The notes below the pieces were generated by a model. The model saw only the letters and a list, made by a program, of their open reading frames with translations, had not been told where the DNA came from and made no database searches. Shown here one piece after another: positions 37,878-50,979 of a stretch of 64,000 nt of DNA. The first letter of the stretch is position 1. Each line of letters begins with the position of its first letter. The position numbers were made by a program, and so were the translations under genes. This DNA is from Botrytis cinerea B05.10 (lineage: Eukaryota > Ascomycota > Leotiomycetes > Helotiales > Sclerotiniaceae): contig NC_037324.1 of the NCBI RefSeq assembly GCF_000143535.2, positions 1 through 64,000 on the forward strand, given 5' to 3'.

Positions 37878-38040
37878 TGTTGGTATTACCATGGGGATAG
37901 TGAAGTTAATATAATACTATAATTTATACTGTTGTAATATTGTTTAGAGTTCTAAAAGTTAGGATTACAAAATATATTGCTATAATATCAAAAAGCACTA
38001 GTGCAAGTGCTAACACAATTATATAATCTCTATTTTGATA
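37878..38040 (-). repeat. Copia 3' LTR
   Basis: The downstream LTR relative to the minus-strand genes. It is more heavily degraded at its TTTTGATA end than the 5' copy, which keeps CCCTATCCCGACA. Confidence 0.9.
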
Positions 38041-38059
38041 CTAATAACTTTTTAAAGTT

Positions 38060-39440
38060 GTTGATAACATATTCTTCTAATTAATTCCTTAAATTCCTTT
38101 GTGTAATTACCTTCCTCTTTAGTTTTATATTCTCTTTACTATACTTTCTAATCTCTATCAATCCATTCTATAATCTTAATTGTAATAGTATTGTTGTTGA
38201 TTAAATTCTTGAGTGTTTGATATGGTTTTGATTTAATTATTGTATTTACAAGATTAGATTTTTTATTAATCTATTTGATTTCTATAATTTCTTGTTTTTT
38301 ATATACTTCCCAAATCATTATAATATTAATTATTAGTTTCTTTTTATTAGTAATATCAAGCTTTATAAGATAGTTATAAAGTGATTTAGAATTGATATAT
38401 ATAATTAATAGTATTTTGTATATTGGAAAGATTTTATTGATTGTATTTTTAATTATTATATTGATATTAAATCCTAAAATCATTTTATAGAGTTTTGAAA
38501 CTAATATACTTTTAGTAATTCTTTTATATTTGATTAATGATTAATGGATGATATTAGCTTTGTTATATTTGTTTATTAATATAATGATATATTTTATTTG
38601 AAAAAACAAATTTTTATTATTAGCAAAAGAAGTATTAGTGAATATAATCAATTTGAGAGAATTCATATAAAGTAATACAAATTGCAATCCTCTTTCTGAA
38701 TTATTAATCTACCATTGAATATACTTATTAAGGATATTAGCATTCTTTTTCTTTGGATTAATTGTTTATATAACAAAGGAAAGATCGAAAGCTATTTTTG
38801 ATTAATATATAATTATAATATATATTCTACAAGCATATTGTACAATATATTAATCCTTTATTATTACTAATTTTCTTAATTTTCTATAAATTCCATATAT
38901 ATCAAAAGATTCTATTTTGATAAATTATAAATTCTTACATTATTTCTATTAATTAAAATAGATTAATTTATTCTCATATTAAATAATTAGATTTTCATTA
39001 AACTTGAATAATATATTTGATATCAATATTTCACATTCTTTTGTTATAAACTTTGTATTCTTAAATTCAATTTGCTTATAATCTATAAACTCTTTATTAA
39101 TAATAATAAAAGTATTATTTATTTGAAATTCTATAATATCAAATACTATATCATTCTTAATTATATATAAAAGGTATAGATTATATATCGATTATATCAT
39201 TTTGAAAGTATTAATATAATACTTATAATAAGTACTGAATTAATAATTGTTCACTTTCAAAATACTATATAATAATTATACAATTTACAAAATAAAACCC
39301 TCAAAAATATCTATCTCTATTAATAATTGTATATAAAATTTTCAAATTAAATTAAATACCGATTATATATATATTTGAATAATATTGTAAATACTTATAA
39401 TTACTTTATTTTTGAATAGTATTATTATTACAAATAATAT
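38060..39440 (-). pseudogene. Copia RT C-terminus and RNase H, degraded
   Basis: The minus strand reads the fungal copia RNase H region in order: FDLSFV, INPKKKNANILNKYIQW, SERGLQFVLLYMNSLKLI, FTNTSFANN, KRITKSILVSKLYKM, INSKSLYNYLIKLDITNKK, then the C-terminus. Family knowledge gives FTDASFANN and TDSKSLYD at these places, so two conserved Asp residues have become Asn by G-to-A change. Stops are frequent. The 5' continuation is beyond the nested insertion at 46323. Confidence 0.85.
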
Positions 39441-39501
39441 TGTAAAAGTGTAGAAGGTGGTAATGGTCACACAAGAAAAGCCTTCGCATATACCAAGCAT
39501 A

Positions 39502-40075
39502 TGTTACGACGGATTAGTAACAGGCTGTAGAATCACCAATGTATAGGCTATAATGGTATTATAGGTTTCAATAATTTAGCTATAGTATATCGGGGGATAT
39601 TAGGTATTTAAGGAAAGCTTTAAGTATGTATATAGTATTAGTTATAGGATATTCTAGAAATCTAGAATATAGTTTTTAGGATTGTAGGTTTTAGGAAAAA
39701 CAAAATATAATAAGTAAGAAGGCTTTATTAAAATTAATAATATTTTAAGGGATTAGTTTTAGAATAAAAGAATAAGTTAGGATATTAAGAATTATGGAAT
39801 TAATATTTTGTAATGAATAGTTTAGAAATGATAGTATTTTAAAAGTGATTGGCTGTTTTAGTTATTCAAGTGAGATAAAGATTTATATAAGGGAATGGGT
39901 TTTATTATAATATAAAACTTTATATTTAAAATAATAATTATTAATTTTATTACTATAATTATAAGAATTGTAATCAATTATAATTTTATTAAATTCCTAT
40001 TTGAAATTTAATTTAAAACTATTTCGAAAGATCTCTAAACACTTCCATATAATCTTAAAAACAGTTTCTATAATA
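39502..40075 (+). repeat. Gypsy 5' LTR
   Basis: 574 bp. It keeps more G and C than the 3' LTR in its first 200 bp (GTATATCGGGGGATATTAGG here against ATATATTAAGAGATATTAGA), but the 3' LTR keeps more at its end (CCCTAGAGGCAGCTCCTGTA). RIP has therefore struck the two copies unevenly. Confidence 0.95.
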
Positions 40076-40126
40076 CTTTGAATATCATTTCTGTTTCAAG
40101 TATTGATTTGATAATCAATCGCTAAT

Positions 40127-41420
40127 ATGGTATTTAGAAATATTGTTATAAATCAATTTACTGGAGATATTAATAATATTGAGATAATTAATACTCCAAA
40201 AGAGATTATTATCAACGAAATATTTAAAATCGCCTTACCAGACAAGTACCAAAATAATCAATAAAAACTCAATACTTTCTTTTTACAATTTGAAATCTAT
40301 TTTTGATTTAATGAGAATAAGTTCATTATTAAGGAATCCAAAAGTATATAAACCGTATTTTATTTTCGAGGTGAAGTAATTAAATGAATTCAATTATATT
40401 TACACGATTATTTCGAGTATAATGATAAGAATTGTATATAATCTATTTGAATAATTTTCAATAATTTTGAAGGATTTAAGATAGAGATTTATAGAATCTT
40501 TAGAAATTCCAATAAGTTAGAGGTAGTGAAAAATAAAATCTTTAATTTCAAATAGATAGGATTAGTATTGAAATACATTATGGAATTTCAAAGATATACT
40601 AGAACAATTAAATAAAACGAAATTGTTATTATAAGTTATTATTGTAAAGGATTCAAATCAGAAATCAAATTAGAATTAAAAAGATTTGTTGAGAGTATAG
40701 ATTTGAATAATCTAATTTAGGATTTCATTGAATCAAATGATTGTTTTTATAGATATTGATAAAGTTAAAGATTATACAAATTTTAAAAAAATCAAAAGTA
40801 AGGGTGTTATTGTAAGAATGAGGGTAGATTATGTTATAATCTATAAAGATATAGAAACCTTATGGAATTAGATGTTATGTATTATACAAACGGGAATGAT
40901 GATTTAGAAAAGAGATGAAGATAAGAAAACAATTTATATTTTGAATATAGAAAAGTAGGGTATTGAGTAATAAATTACTGAAACAAGAAGATAAAAGGAA
41001 AAAAGAGCAATTTCAAATCTAAATTTAGTAAGAACTAATTTAATACTATCTTTGTAATTTCAGAAAATTTAATTAAATTCGAAAATATTGAGACTTTTAT
41101 TATTGAAGAATTTCAGCAATTATTAAAGGAATTATTATGAAATCAAGAGGGTATGAATGTAATAGATTTATAGGAATAAAAGTATTATAGAACTTCAATA
41201 TTTTTTGTAATAGAAAAAAGTTATTAAAACGAGATAGAAATAGATTATATTATTATAAATTGAACAACTTATTATAATAAATTCTGTGGAATTTATTAAT
41301 CAAATAAAAAAGCAATCGAATAGTTTCTTAAGAAAAAGAAAACGAAGAATTATTAGAATAATGTAATATATAAAGATTTAATTTCAAATATAATTTCGTA
41401 AAAAGTTTGTAAAATTATTT
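40127..41420 (+). pseudogene. Gypsy gag, degraded
   Basis: Starts at ATG 40127, 51 bp after the 5' LTR. Stop-broken frame with recognisable gag order: KLNTFFLQFEIY, YLHDYFEYND, NNFEGFKIEIYRIF, YIMEFQRYTRTIK, VIISYYCKGFKSEIK, LNNLI; about 41.27 kb, the NWTTYYNKFCGIYQS-like segment found at the gag C-terminus of fungal Ty3/gypsy elements. Stops are TAA, TAG and some TGA. Confidence 0.8.
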
Positions 41421-44400
41421 AGTAATTAAATACTACGAGATAGGTAGGATAGATATATTACAAAGTTCAAATAAATGGATATATATAATTAGTTATAATA
41501 AATTCAAAAACTATAGGAAATTTTATTATATTAGAAACTACAAAATACTTAGAAATACTATTTTAAATGAAACAATATTTTTACCAATTGCAATTAATTG
41601 ATGGATAGTTAGTAAAGTTTGATGGAAAGATTTCGTAGGAGATAATTTCAATACGAATGGGTATAATCTAATATATAGAGGTTATATAGTTTGATATTAT
41701 ACCATTGGATTAATAATAGATTATTTTAGGAATGTTATAATTAAAAGTATATAATCTGAAAATAGATTGGGTATAAGGAGTTGTAATATTTGATTAATAC
41801 AAAAGCGATTATAAAGATATACTAAAGGTATTCGTGAGATATAATATATATTAAGAAGAATTGAATACGAATAATATTGGCGACGTAGGATATCCAATCC
41901 AGAGTTCTCCATTAAAAACAAAGGTTAGTATATTTTTCCTCTACAAATGTAGAAGTCAATGATACGGTATGAAATTGTAATCGAGGTAAAAGAAAAACCT
42001 ACAATATTAAAACAGTATAAGAATTATAAATATATTTTCAAAAAATCAAAGATTTATAAAGTTTTACTGAAATATAAACTATAGGATTATAAAATAATAT
42101 TAAAGAAAGGTAAGATATTTATACACACCCCAATTTATTCAATATCAACCAATAAATTAAAAAGGTTTAGAAAGTATATCAATGATAATTTAATTAAAGA
42201 ATAAATTAGAGAATTTGTATTCTAAATAGTTAATTTAATTATATAAATATTTAAAAAGAATAAATCCGATAGATTAATTGTAAACTATAAAAAGTTTAAT
42301 ATATTTATTAAAAAGAATTGATATCCATTTTTATTAATTATAGAATTAAAAAATCAATTAAACAAAGTTACAATATTTACCAAAATGGATCTACATAATG
42401 ATTATTATTTGATTAGAATAAAGAAAGACAAAGAATAAAAGATTACTTTCAAAACAAAATATGGGTTATATAAATATCAAGTTATGTTATTCGGGTTAAC
42501 CAATACATCAGCTACTTTTATAAAACTTATAAACAATATATTATTACAATACTTGAATACTTGCTATATATACTACTTAAATGATATTCTAATATATTCA
42601 AATAACAAGATTCAATATATTAAGAATGTTAATAATATCCTCAAAAGCTTATTCAAAACAAATTTGTTATATAAACTAAACAAATGCGAATTCTATATTA
42701 TAAAGATAGAATTCTTAGGATTCATTGTATCAAACCAAGGGTTCAAGATAAATAAAGATAAGGTTAAAGTAGTGCTCGAATAGAAACAACTAATTATAAT
42801 TAAGGAAATATAATCCTTTTTAGGATTTATTAATTTTTATAAAAGATTTATTAAGGGTTATTCAGGGATTATTATACCTTTGATTATGTTAATTAGAAAA
42901 GATCAAGGAAACTTTGAATGGATTACCAAAATATAGGAATCATTTAATATACTTAAGCAAATAATAATAGAAGAATCAATATTGTTGATTTTTAATCCAA
43001 AGAAAGAAATTATAATAAAAACGGACTTTTCGGATTTCGTTATAAAAGTAATTCTAAATTAATTAAATTAGAATAGAAAATATTAGTTAATTATATTTTA
43101 CTTTTGAAAACTATTATTAGTTAAATTAAATTATAAAATATATAATAAAGAATTATTAGTAATAATTGATATATTTAAAAAATAATAAGTATATTTGAAA
43201 AAATCGAAATATATAATATAAGTATATATAGATTATAAAAACTTGATTTACTTTACTACAACAAAGTAGTTAAATAAATGACAAATTAGATGATTGGAAA
43301 TTATAGTTAATTATAATTTCAGAATTTTATATATTAAAGAATTAGAAAATATTAAAACCGATATTTTTAATTAAAAATTAGAATATTAAGAAAATAAAAT
43401 ATATAAATTATATATTATATTCAAGAAAGATAGTGAATTATTGATTTATAATATATTATAATTTATAATAACATATCTATTGGAAAACAATTATCTCAGA
43501 AAATAGATCCAATTATATTATAATAAAAATATTATTATTATATATATATATAAAACAATAAAATCAGAATTCATTATAGAAAATAATATTATATATTTTT
43601 ATAAAAAAATATATATTCCGAATCAAATAATCAAGGAATTTGTAATGGAATAATACAAATTATTAGTATATGAATATCAAAGAATTACAAGGATATTTAT
43701 AAAAATATAAGGAATCAATTACTTTCTATAAATGAAAACAATAATTAAAGAAATTGTTGAAAATTGTAATATTTATATATAAAACAAATCATTACAATAT
43801 ATTTTATATAATTAGTTTCAAATTTTAAATATACCTTCTCAATTATAGAAATCTATTATATAAAACTTTATAATCAAATTATTATTTTTAAAAAATCCTA
43901 TTACAAAAATTGAATATAATACAATATTCAATATAATAAATAAACTAATGAAATTTATATATATAATATCATTCAAGAAAATATAGAATATTAAATAATT
44001 AATATATATATTCCTAAAAGTTATAATAAATATATATAGAATATTAAATAAAATAATCTCGAATTAAGATAAACTTTTTATTTCGAAATTCTGAATTACT
44101 TTATTAGTATTTATAAATATCAAGAAAAAGTTATCGATATTTTTTTATTTATAAATAAATAATCAAATAAAAAGAATTAATTAAATAATAAAAGTATATT
44201 TTAAATATTATATAAATTATTAATAAAACAATTAAATAGAACTATTATTTATAATACAATTTGTATATAATATATCGAAAATAGAAATTATAAAAATCAT
44301 TTCAATATAAGTTAATTTTGGATTTAATTTATAAATATATAAAATCCCAATATTATAAAAAGTTAATATCAAATTAGCGATAATATAAATCAAATAATTA

Positions 44401-44940
44401 AAAGATCTTCAAAAGCAATTAGCTTTTGATCTAAGATTTATATCTTTCAAAATAATAATATACTATAATACAAAATGTAATATAAAATCTATATTTAAAA
44501 AAGGAAATAAAGTTTATTTATTATAACAAAATATTAAAATCAAAAGATCAAATAATAAACTCGATTACAGAAAACTAGGATTATTTAAGATTGATAAGGT
44601 AATAAAAACAATTAATTATTAATTGAAATTATCAAACATAATAAATATCTATTTAATATTTTACATATCCTTATTCAAACCAGTACCATTAGGAATATCA
44701 AATATATTATTTATAGAAATTGAATTTATCAATTCAAACACTATATATAATATCGAAATAATATTAAATTATAAATATGTTAAAAACAAAATCAAATATT
44801 TAATCAAATGGTTAGATTATCCACATTTAGAAAATATATAGGAATTCAAAAAGGATCTCAATTGCCCTAAAAAGCTACAAGCATTCCACCTGAAATACCC
44901 ATACCTGCCAATAAAGTTTCAAGATCCGCTTCAAACAACT
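41420..44940 (+). pseudogene. Gypsy pol (RT-RNase H-integrase-chromodomain), degraded
   Basis: RT: PIYSIS, RFRKYINDNLIKE, TKMDLHNDYYLIRI, TFKTKYGLYKYQVMLFGLTN, then YYLNDILIYS at about 42574-42600; the catalytic YLDD has become YLND (AAT at 42580). RNase H: TDFSDF, AELNY-like LNYKIYNKELLVIIDIF, YIDYKNLIYFTTTKQLN. Integrase core (43.6-44.5 kb) is badly broken. The C-terminus reads LFKPVPLGISN then the chromodomain YNIEIILNYKYVKNKIKYLI and KWLDYPHLENI (44740-44841), which in family members recognises methylated H3K9. It is in a different phase from gag. Confidence 0.9.
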
Positions 44941-45358
44941 TAGGCAAAAAAGGATTGAAGAAATCGAAAGAAAAAAAATCAATAGAAATAAACGCAACAT
45001 CAATATTTACTATTTCTTCTTCAACACACTCCTTTTCAATCTTTTCCTTTTCTAATCTCTCCTTCTCCTCCACCTCCACTAATTCATCGAAAATTCATAA
45101 ACTACAACAAAGCATTTCAAATTCACATTTCAACAAAAAACATTTCTACTTTCGTAATTACAGAATTTTAGTTATAACCTCTTTTTCTTCTTAATCCAAT
45201 CTCTCCTTTTATCGGAACAAACTTTCCCAATCACTTTCAAATAAATCTTGGATATTGCATTTTTTGTTACTACAAATACATTCACTACACCACAAAGAAT
45301 TAGAAAACGAAACAATACATTTGTGATTAATACATTCACACAATAAACATAAAGGCAT
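44867..45358 (-). pseudogene. Antisense Cys-rich/coiled-coil gene within gypsy element
   Basis: On the minus strand, downstream of pol and ending opposite its last codons, one frame runs 164 codons from ATG 45358 to TAG 44867. It starts MPLCLLCECINHKCIVSF with eight Cys in CxxC-CxC-type spacing by residue 34 (second cluster CSECICSNKKC). Then comes a coiled coil (KERLD, EEKEVITKIL, LRK; VEVEEKERLEKEKIEKECVE) and an end DFFNPFLPKLFEADLETLLA, GMGISGG. Internal stops fall where Gln or Arg codons are expected. Gene models with this layout (zinc-finger-like N-terminus, LRKQK coiled coil) are common near fungal gypsy elements; their function is unknown. It is convergent with pol. Confidence 0.7.
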
Positions 45359-45519
45359 TTCGAAACCTTTCTATTCAACAAAACAAACAAAACGGATTTG
45401 TTCTTTTCTTTTATCAGTATTCAAAAAAGGCATAATAAAGAAAAGAAAAAACACTATAATCATTAGATATACAAAAGGGAAGATATACTAATATAAACGC
45501 TTGGGACAAGCGCTAGATT

Positions 45520-45532
45520 AAGAAGGGGATAG
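45520..45532 (+). promoter_or_regulatory. Polypurine tract of gypsy element
   Basis: AAGAAGGGGATAG sits immediately before the 3' LTR, the normal place of the plus-strand DNA primer in LTR retroelements. Confidence 0.75.
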
Positions 45533-46106
45533 TATTACAATGGATTAGTAACAGACTGTAGAATCACTAATATATAGGCTATAATGATATTATAGACCTC
45601 AATAATTTAATTACAATATATTAAGAGATATTAGATATTCAAAGAAAGCCTTAAATATATATATAATATTAATTATAGGATATTCTAGAAATTTAGAATA
45701 TAGTTTCTAGGATTGTAGATTTTAGGAAAAACAAAATACAATAAACAAAAAAACTTTATTAGAATTAATAATGTTTTAAAAGATTAGTTTTAAAATAAAA
45801 GAATAAACTAAGATATTAAGAATTACAAAATTAATATTTTGTAATGGATAGTTTAGAAACAATAATATTTCAAAAGCAATTAATTATTTTAATTGTTTAA
45901 ATAAAATGAAGATTTATATAAGGAAATGAATTTCATTATAATATAAAACTTTATATTTAAAATAATAATTATTAGTTTTATTATTATAGTTACAAGAATT
46001 GTAATCAATTATAATTTTATTGAATTCCTATTTGAAGTTTAATTTAAAACTATTTCAAGAGATTTCTAAACACTTTTATGTAACCCTAGAGGCAGCTCCT
46101 GTAATA
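45533..46106 (+). repeat. Gypsy 3' LTR
   Basis: 574 bp, same length as the 5' LTR, with differences that are almost all transitions. It is followed directly by GCATA. Confidence 0.95.
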
Positions 46107-46322
46107 GCATAGAGCAAGTGGCTACACGTAGTAAAATGGGGTGAATCGCTACATCGCGACAGCGAGGTGAGGGAGACGGTAGGAGCTGGGCACTCAATTC
46201 TTCAGGAGACAACTTTTGAAGGTAGAAAATTTCGATGATATTTTTAGGTCTACAGAAGAGAAGCTATAAATACTAAACGTTGGTAGCACGTGACCCTGAA
46301 GTCACGTGTTTTCACTCTCACA

Positions 46323-47950
46323 ATATAATATATTGATTAATATATTGTATAATAAATGATTATATCAAAACAATACTCTTCCCTTAATCCTTCTATATTT
46401 ATATAATTAATCAAGATTTTGAAAATACTTTATTAATTTTTTCATTCTTAATCTCATCAACAAATCGTAAATTGAATATTCTTATATTCTCAAATACATT
46501 CATAAACTTAACAAATCGAAATATATTGTTCTTTATTAATCCATTAATCTCCTTTCATTTTGATTCAATAAAAATTATAAATATTGGGGGTACAATAGAT
46601 ACTACATAGCATTCAATATATTCAATATTATCAATTTCATTTTCATCCGGAAAATAAAATACTAAATTCAATAATATTTTGTATTCTTCATTTTTATTAA
46701 AAAAGAATATTTGTACATTCATATAAACTTATAATAATTATATTAATAGAATTCTAATTTATAAAAGATTACAATTTTATAGATTATTAATTTCATTTGA
46801 AAAAGGTTTTTTAATATTATAAAAAGATTGTATAATTTTACAAACTTTTTATGAAATTATATTATTAAAATTTTCTTATAAAATAATTCCTTTATCTTTT
46901 TATTATATAAATTCAATATATTCAAATTCTCCCTAAAATCAATTCTGCTTTTTTTTAATATAAAATTTAATTTAAATAATACAAAACTCTATTAATTTAT
47001 TTAATAGTTTTACAATATATATTTGATTTCTAATATTTAATAAATAATATAATCCCATTCAATTCTTATATTTTTTTTATATTTAAATCTTTGAATTGAT
47101 AGGTAGATTATATAAAACCATTGTAAATAATTTATTATATTGATTTAAAACATTTGAAACTTATTATATAACCTGTAGTTTATTAATCTCGTTTATTGCT
47201 TTTTTGATTATAAATTGTTGTTATAGAATTGTAAATATTGATAGATCAAAATTGGCTATTCAAGGATATACTCCAAAAACTAAAAGTATTGAAATCAATT
47301 TATTTAGTTCTATAATATCGTTTATTACTTTTATAGTTATTTGTAATATTATCTCTTTTGTTGTTGAATTTTTCAATTCGCTAGTGATAATGATATATAT
47401 ATATTTGATAACTATATAGTATTATTCGATTATATTGATTGATTAATAAGCTTTGATTAAAATACTTTTTGTTTTTATTGATATAATTACTGTATACTAA
47501 ATAAATTCCTTATTAATGAAATTCTTTTTAGTATTATATATAATATAATCTGATAAATCGATATAAATGTTTATCCAATACTTTCTAAATATATCAAATA
47601 TATACTTCACATTAATATTTATTAATCATTGTATTATTTGAAATCGTATACCTTTATTGATAATATATAGAATCAGGTTAATATCAATATATATCATATC
47701 TATTATAATGAAATGATTGAAATTGATATCATCTTTTAGATTGAATTTAAATCAATTAAATGATTTATTATATTTCTAATAATATTAATAGAATTTAATA
47801 AATTTGTTAATCTTTTATTATAAAACATTGCTATAACTGGTTTATTATAATATTCATAAAAGTTTGTGAATTGATAAATAGCTAAAACGATAATGTAAAT
47901 GTTGTAATTTTATATTAATAAGGTAGTATTCATTATTATCAATAATTTGT
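46323..47950 (-). pseudogene. Copia integrase/RT portion, degraded
   Basis: This is the interval between the protease and the break at the nested insertion, so it should hold integrase and the first part of RT. Individual catalytic motifs could not be read with certainty through the stops; the call rests on its position in the element. Confidence 0.5.
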
Positions 47951-48000
47951 TGTATAAATTATTACACATTTATATATTATAAAAATATTATATACTTGTT

Positions 48001-48303
48001 TCAGCGAATATATAAAAAGCTCCTCCCTATTCTATTAACCACAACTATATCAATAATATTGTTATAATATATATCGAATTTGTTTATATTTTTGAATAAT
48101 AATAAGAATAGTGTTTTTGTATTTATAATGTGGAATTTGATAATTCCCAATAATAAATCGAAATGAAATAAGCCTATTGATTCAGTTCTACCAATTCCAA
48201 ATATTACATTAGCAATATCTGTTTTACTTTTATTCAATAATATATCTTCAATAATCATTTTATATATCATATATTGCTTATAATCAATTATAAACCATTT
48301 CAT
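48001..48303 (-). pseudogene. Copia protease region fragment
   Basis: A 100-codon stop-free stretch contains IFGIGRTESIGLFHFDLLLG, IIKFHIINTKTLFLLLFKN and FDIYYNNI. These match the fungal copia stretch usually seen as FGIGSTxSIG..PIG..FHIV..TPFLLCLADM..GIYYNN, between gag and integrase. It is in phase with the zinc knuckle 390 bp upstream. Confidence 0.8.
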
Positions 48304-48689
48304 AATAATTATATTAATAATAATACTTTAGAATTCTTTTGTATTATATCTACTAATATAGATTATTCTTTTTTTACAAATTCATTATATCAAAATATAC
48401 TCAAAGATTTTGTTGTTTAAATTTATTATAATCTTTCTGTTATTTATAGATTCAATATAAATAATAAAGTTTGAATATGGTTTTTGTATAAATGATTCTT
48501 ATAATTCGAATTATACAAAATAGATTGCTATTTCATTGTTAATATCTGAATCAATATTTTTATTGTTTTGATTAGATTTTTTATATTCGATAAGGAATTG
48601 TTCAAAGCTTTTATTAAAATTGTTTCTATTTTTAAATTACTTTTTATATTTACTTCTTAATTCATTATACTCCTTTTTATTATATCAAA

Positions 48690-50900
48690 TCAATCAACAA
48701 TCTTCTTTTCTACAAATAAAACATTTCTTTTTTATTTATAATTTAAATAAATAATAATCATTATATTCAAAATCTTTTTAATTATATTCATTTAAATTGT
48801 ATTGATATTTATAATCAATATAAAATATTATAGTTTTATTTATATAAGATTATTCCTATATTATTATAACTAATTATAGTTTTTCAAAAAGATTTGGTAT
48901 ATTTTTTATAGGGTAAAAATAAGTAATGAAATATATTAATATTAATATATATATATTTATAATTTTTTAATACAATAATTTATCAATTTTTATTATTGAA
49001 TTGAATCCTTTATATAAATAATAAAGCTTTATTATTATTAATTACAGATAATAATTTATCAACTTGCTAATATTATTTGATTCTACTATAATACTTTTGA
49101 ATATAATATCCTTCCATTATTATATAAAATTATATTTATATTTTAAACCTTCGAATATAATCTCTATTATTCAATAGATCTCTTTTATTGTATTAAATAT
49201 ATTATTTAAATTTATATAATAAAAATCGAATACGATTCCAATAAGTATTGTAGAAAATACTTTCAATAATAAATATTCAAATAAATCGATTTGTTAATAA
49301 TTATTAATAAATATCGAATACTTGTAAATGAAATTATCATTTTATCTATTATATTTATCAACTTTTTTATAAAGTTTTATAAGATTTCCTAATAATTATC
49401 CAATATTAATAACTCTTTATAATATTCTAAATAAATCATTTTGAATATTATTATATTCAAAATTATCTTCATTATATCCTTCTCCATTCCCTTTGCTATT
49501 GTTACCTCTATCGCCATTACTAAAACCACTATTACTATTATTTAGTTCTCTACTTAGATATCCGCTTCGATATATATACTAATATATATATTATTAATTC
49601 GAATCATATTGATTATAATACTATTCTTATTGTTGAGATAATTATTATAATAATTAATTATTATAATAAAAAAGTAATATTTTTAAAAATTGTTTAAAAT
49701 TGATTCGAAATAATTCTAATAATGGACCAATGAATCCTTGAAATATTGAAAGTAATAATGGTTTCTTAGAACTATAATATTCATATACAATTGATTCACT
49801 TTTTAATGCAAAGTTTGAAAGTTAAAGGAGTATTTTTGATTATGGAGATATCTTTGATTATAATTCTATTAATACTTTGTATTCAATATCAATACCTTTA
49901 CCTTTATTAGCTCTTTTTAATCGCTATAATATAGAAAATAATTATAATAGAATATATATATTGAATCCTAAAGAACCAATATATAAATCCTTCATTCAAA
50001 ACATTTCGGGATCTCCAAATAATGTATATAGTTTTTCAATCACGATTTTCTATTATATACTTCTCAATTGAAATATAAATTCCTTTTTAAAAATCGCTTC
50101 AATAATTTTTTTAAATATCCACACTTTATAAAATAATCGATATATATCAATTAAAGCTTTATATATTGATTGGATTATATATTCTTCTGATTTATCAATA
50201 TACATTTTATATAAGTATAATTTATACCTAAACTTATATAAAATACATATACTAATTTATAAAAAATATATTGATATAAATCTATCAAATACAAGATTAT
50301 AATCCACCCACATCTTTTGATTATAATATTTCTAATATTAATATTTATAAACCTTATATTTAACAAAATTTCTAATCTCTTTTGTATTTATATTTTATAT
50401 ATTAATAAAATAATCTATCCATTTTTATAACAACTCCTTATATTCTTCAATTATAATAACTAATATCATTTTCGATCCAATACTTGAAATAGGATTTTCA
50501 AGGATATATCTTTTCGTCTAAAGGGATTTTAAAAAAACTCCTATCATTTTGTAAATAATAAATAAATAATAATAAAATAGATCGATAATATAAATATAAT
50601 TGAAATACAACTTTACAAAAAGTTTACAAAATTATATTATATATAATATTGTTGAATTCGAACTAGTACTATTAGTTTCTACTTTTTTAATATACATTAT
50701 AAAAAAGAATCGAATATAAATTAAAATTAATATAAGAATTATCACTATATTACCGATTTCTTTTAATGATATAAATATCAAATTACATTGAATTAATATT
50801 TGTATAAAAACTATCACCATATTACTATCGATTTTTATTCATATAAAAATAAATATCAAACTACAATGAATTGATACAAAAACTTATATCTTTTTAAAGA
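48690..50900 (-). pseudogene. Copia gag with zinc knuckle, degraded
   Basis: At about 48690-48725 the minus strand reads KKCFICRKEDC, the start of the copia CCHC knuckle (usually CFVCGKEGCWS..H). Upstream a Gly/Asn/Ser-rich stretch (NNSNSGFSNGDRGNNSKGNG, 49.5 kb) is typical of gag. The first third is too broken to read. Confidence 0.65.
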
Positions 50901-50979
50901 AATATCAATCTTAATTATAAACATATATTATACTTGAAATTAAAATGCCAGATTCCTGATTTGTAATATCACTAATCAA

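Larger units (their letters stand above)
39502..46106 (+). mobile_element. Ty3/gypsy chromovirus-type retrotransposon, RIP-inactivated
   Basis: Two 574-bp LTRs (39502-40075, 45533-46106) are flanked by a perfect 5-bp duplication GCATA (39497-39501, 46107-46111). LTR ends are TGTTACGACGG (TATTACAATGG on the right) and GTAATA/ATAATA. A polypurine tract AAGAAGGGGATAG abuts the 3' LTR. Inside are gag, RT, RNase H, integrase and a chromodomain in the order of Ty3/gypsy, on the plus strand, plus an antisense gene. It is nested in a ~272-bp element within a copia element, so it is the youngest of the three. Confidence 0.96.
39441..46322 (+). mobile_element. Small element or solo LTR (~272 bp) hosting the gypsy insertion
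   Basis: 39441-39501 and 46112-46322 join into about 272 bp once the gypsy element and one GCATA copy are removed. The joined unit starts TGTAAAAGTG and ends CACTCTCACA, inverted ends that match if G-to-A changes at the left tip are allowed (TGTGAGAGTG). ATAT lies on both sides. The right part is of normal composition and includes CACGTGAC..GTCACGTG and TATAAATAC. It could be a solo LTR of a third retroelement or a MITE; no coding capacity. Confidence 0.55.
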
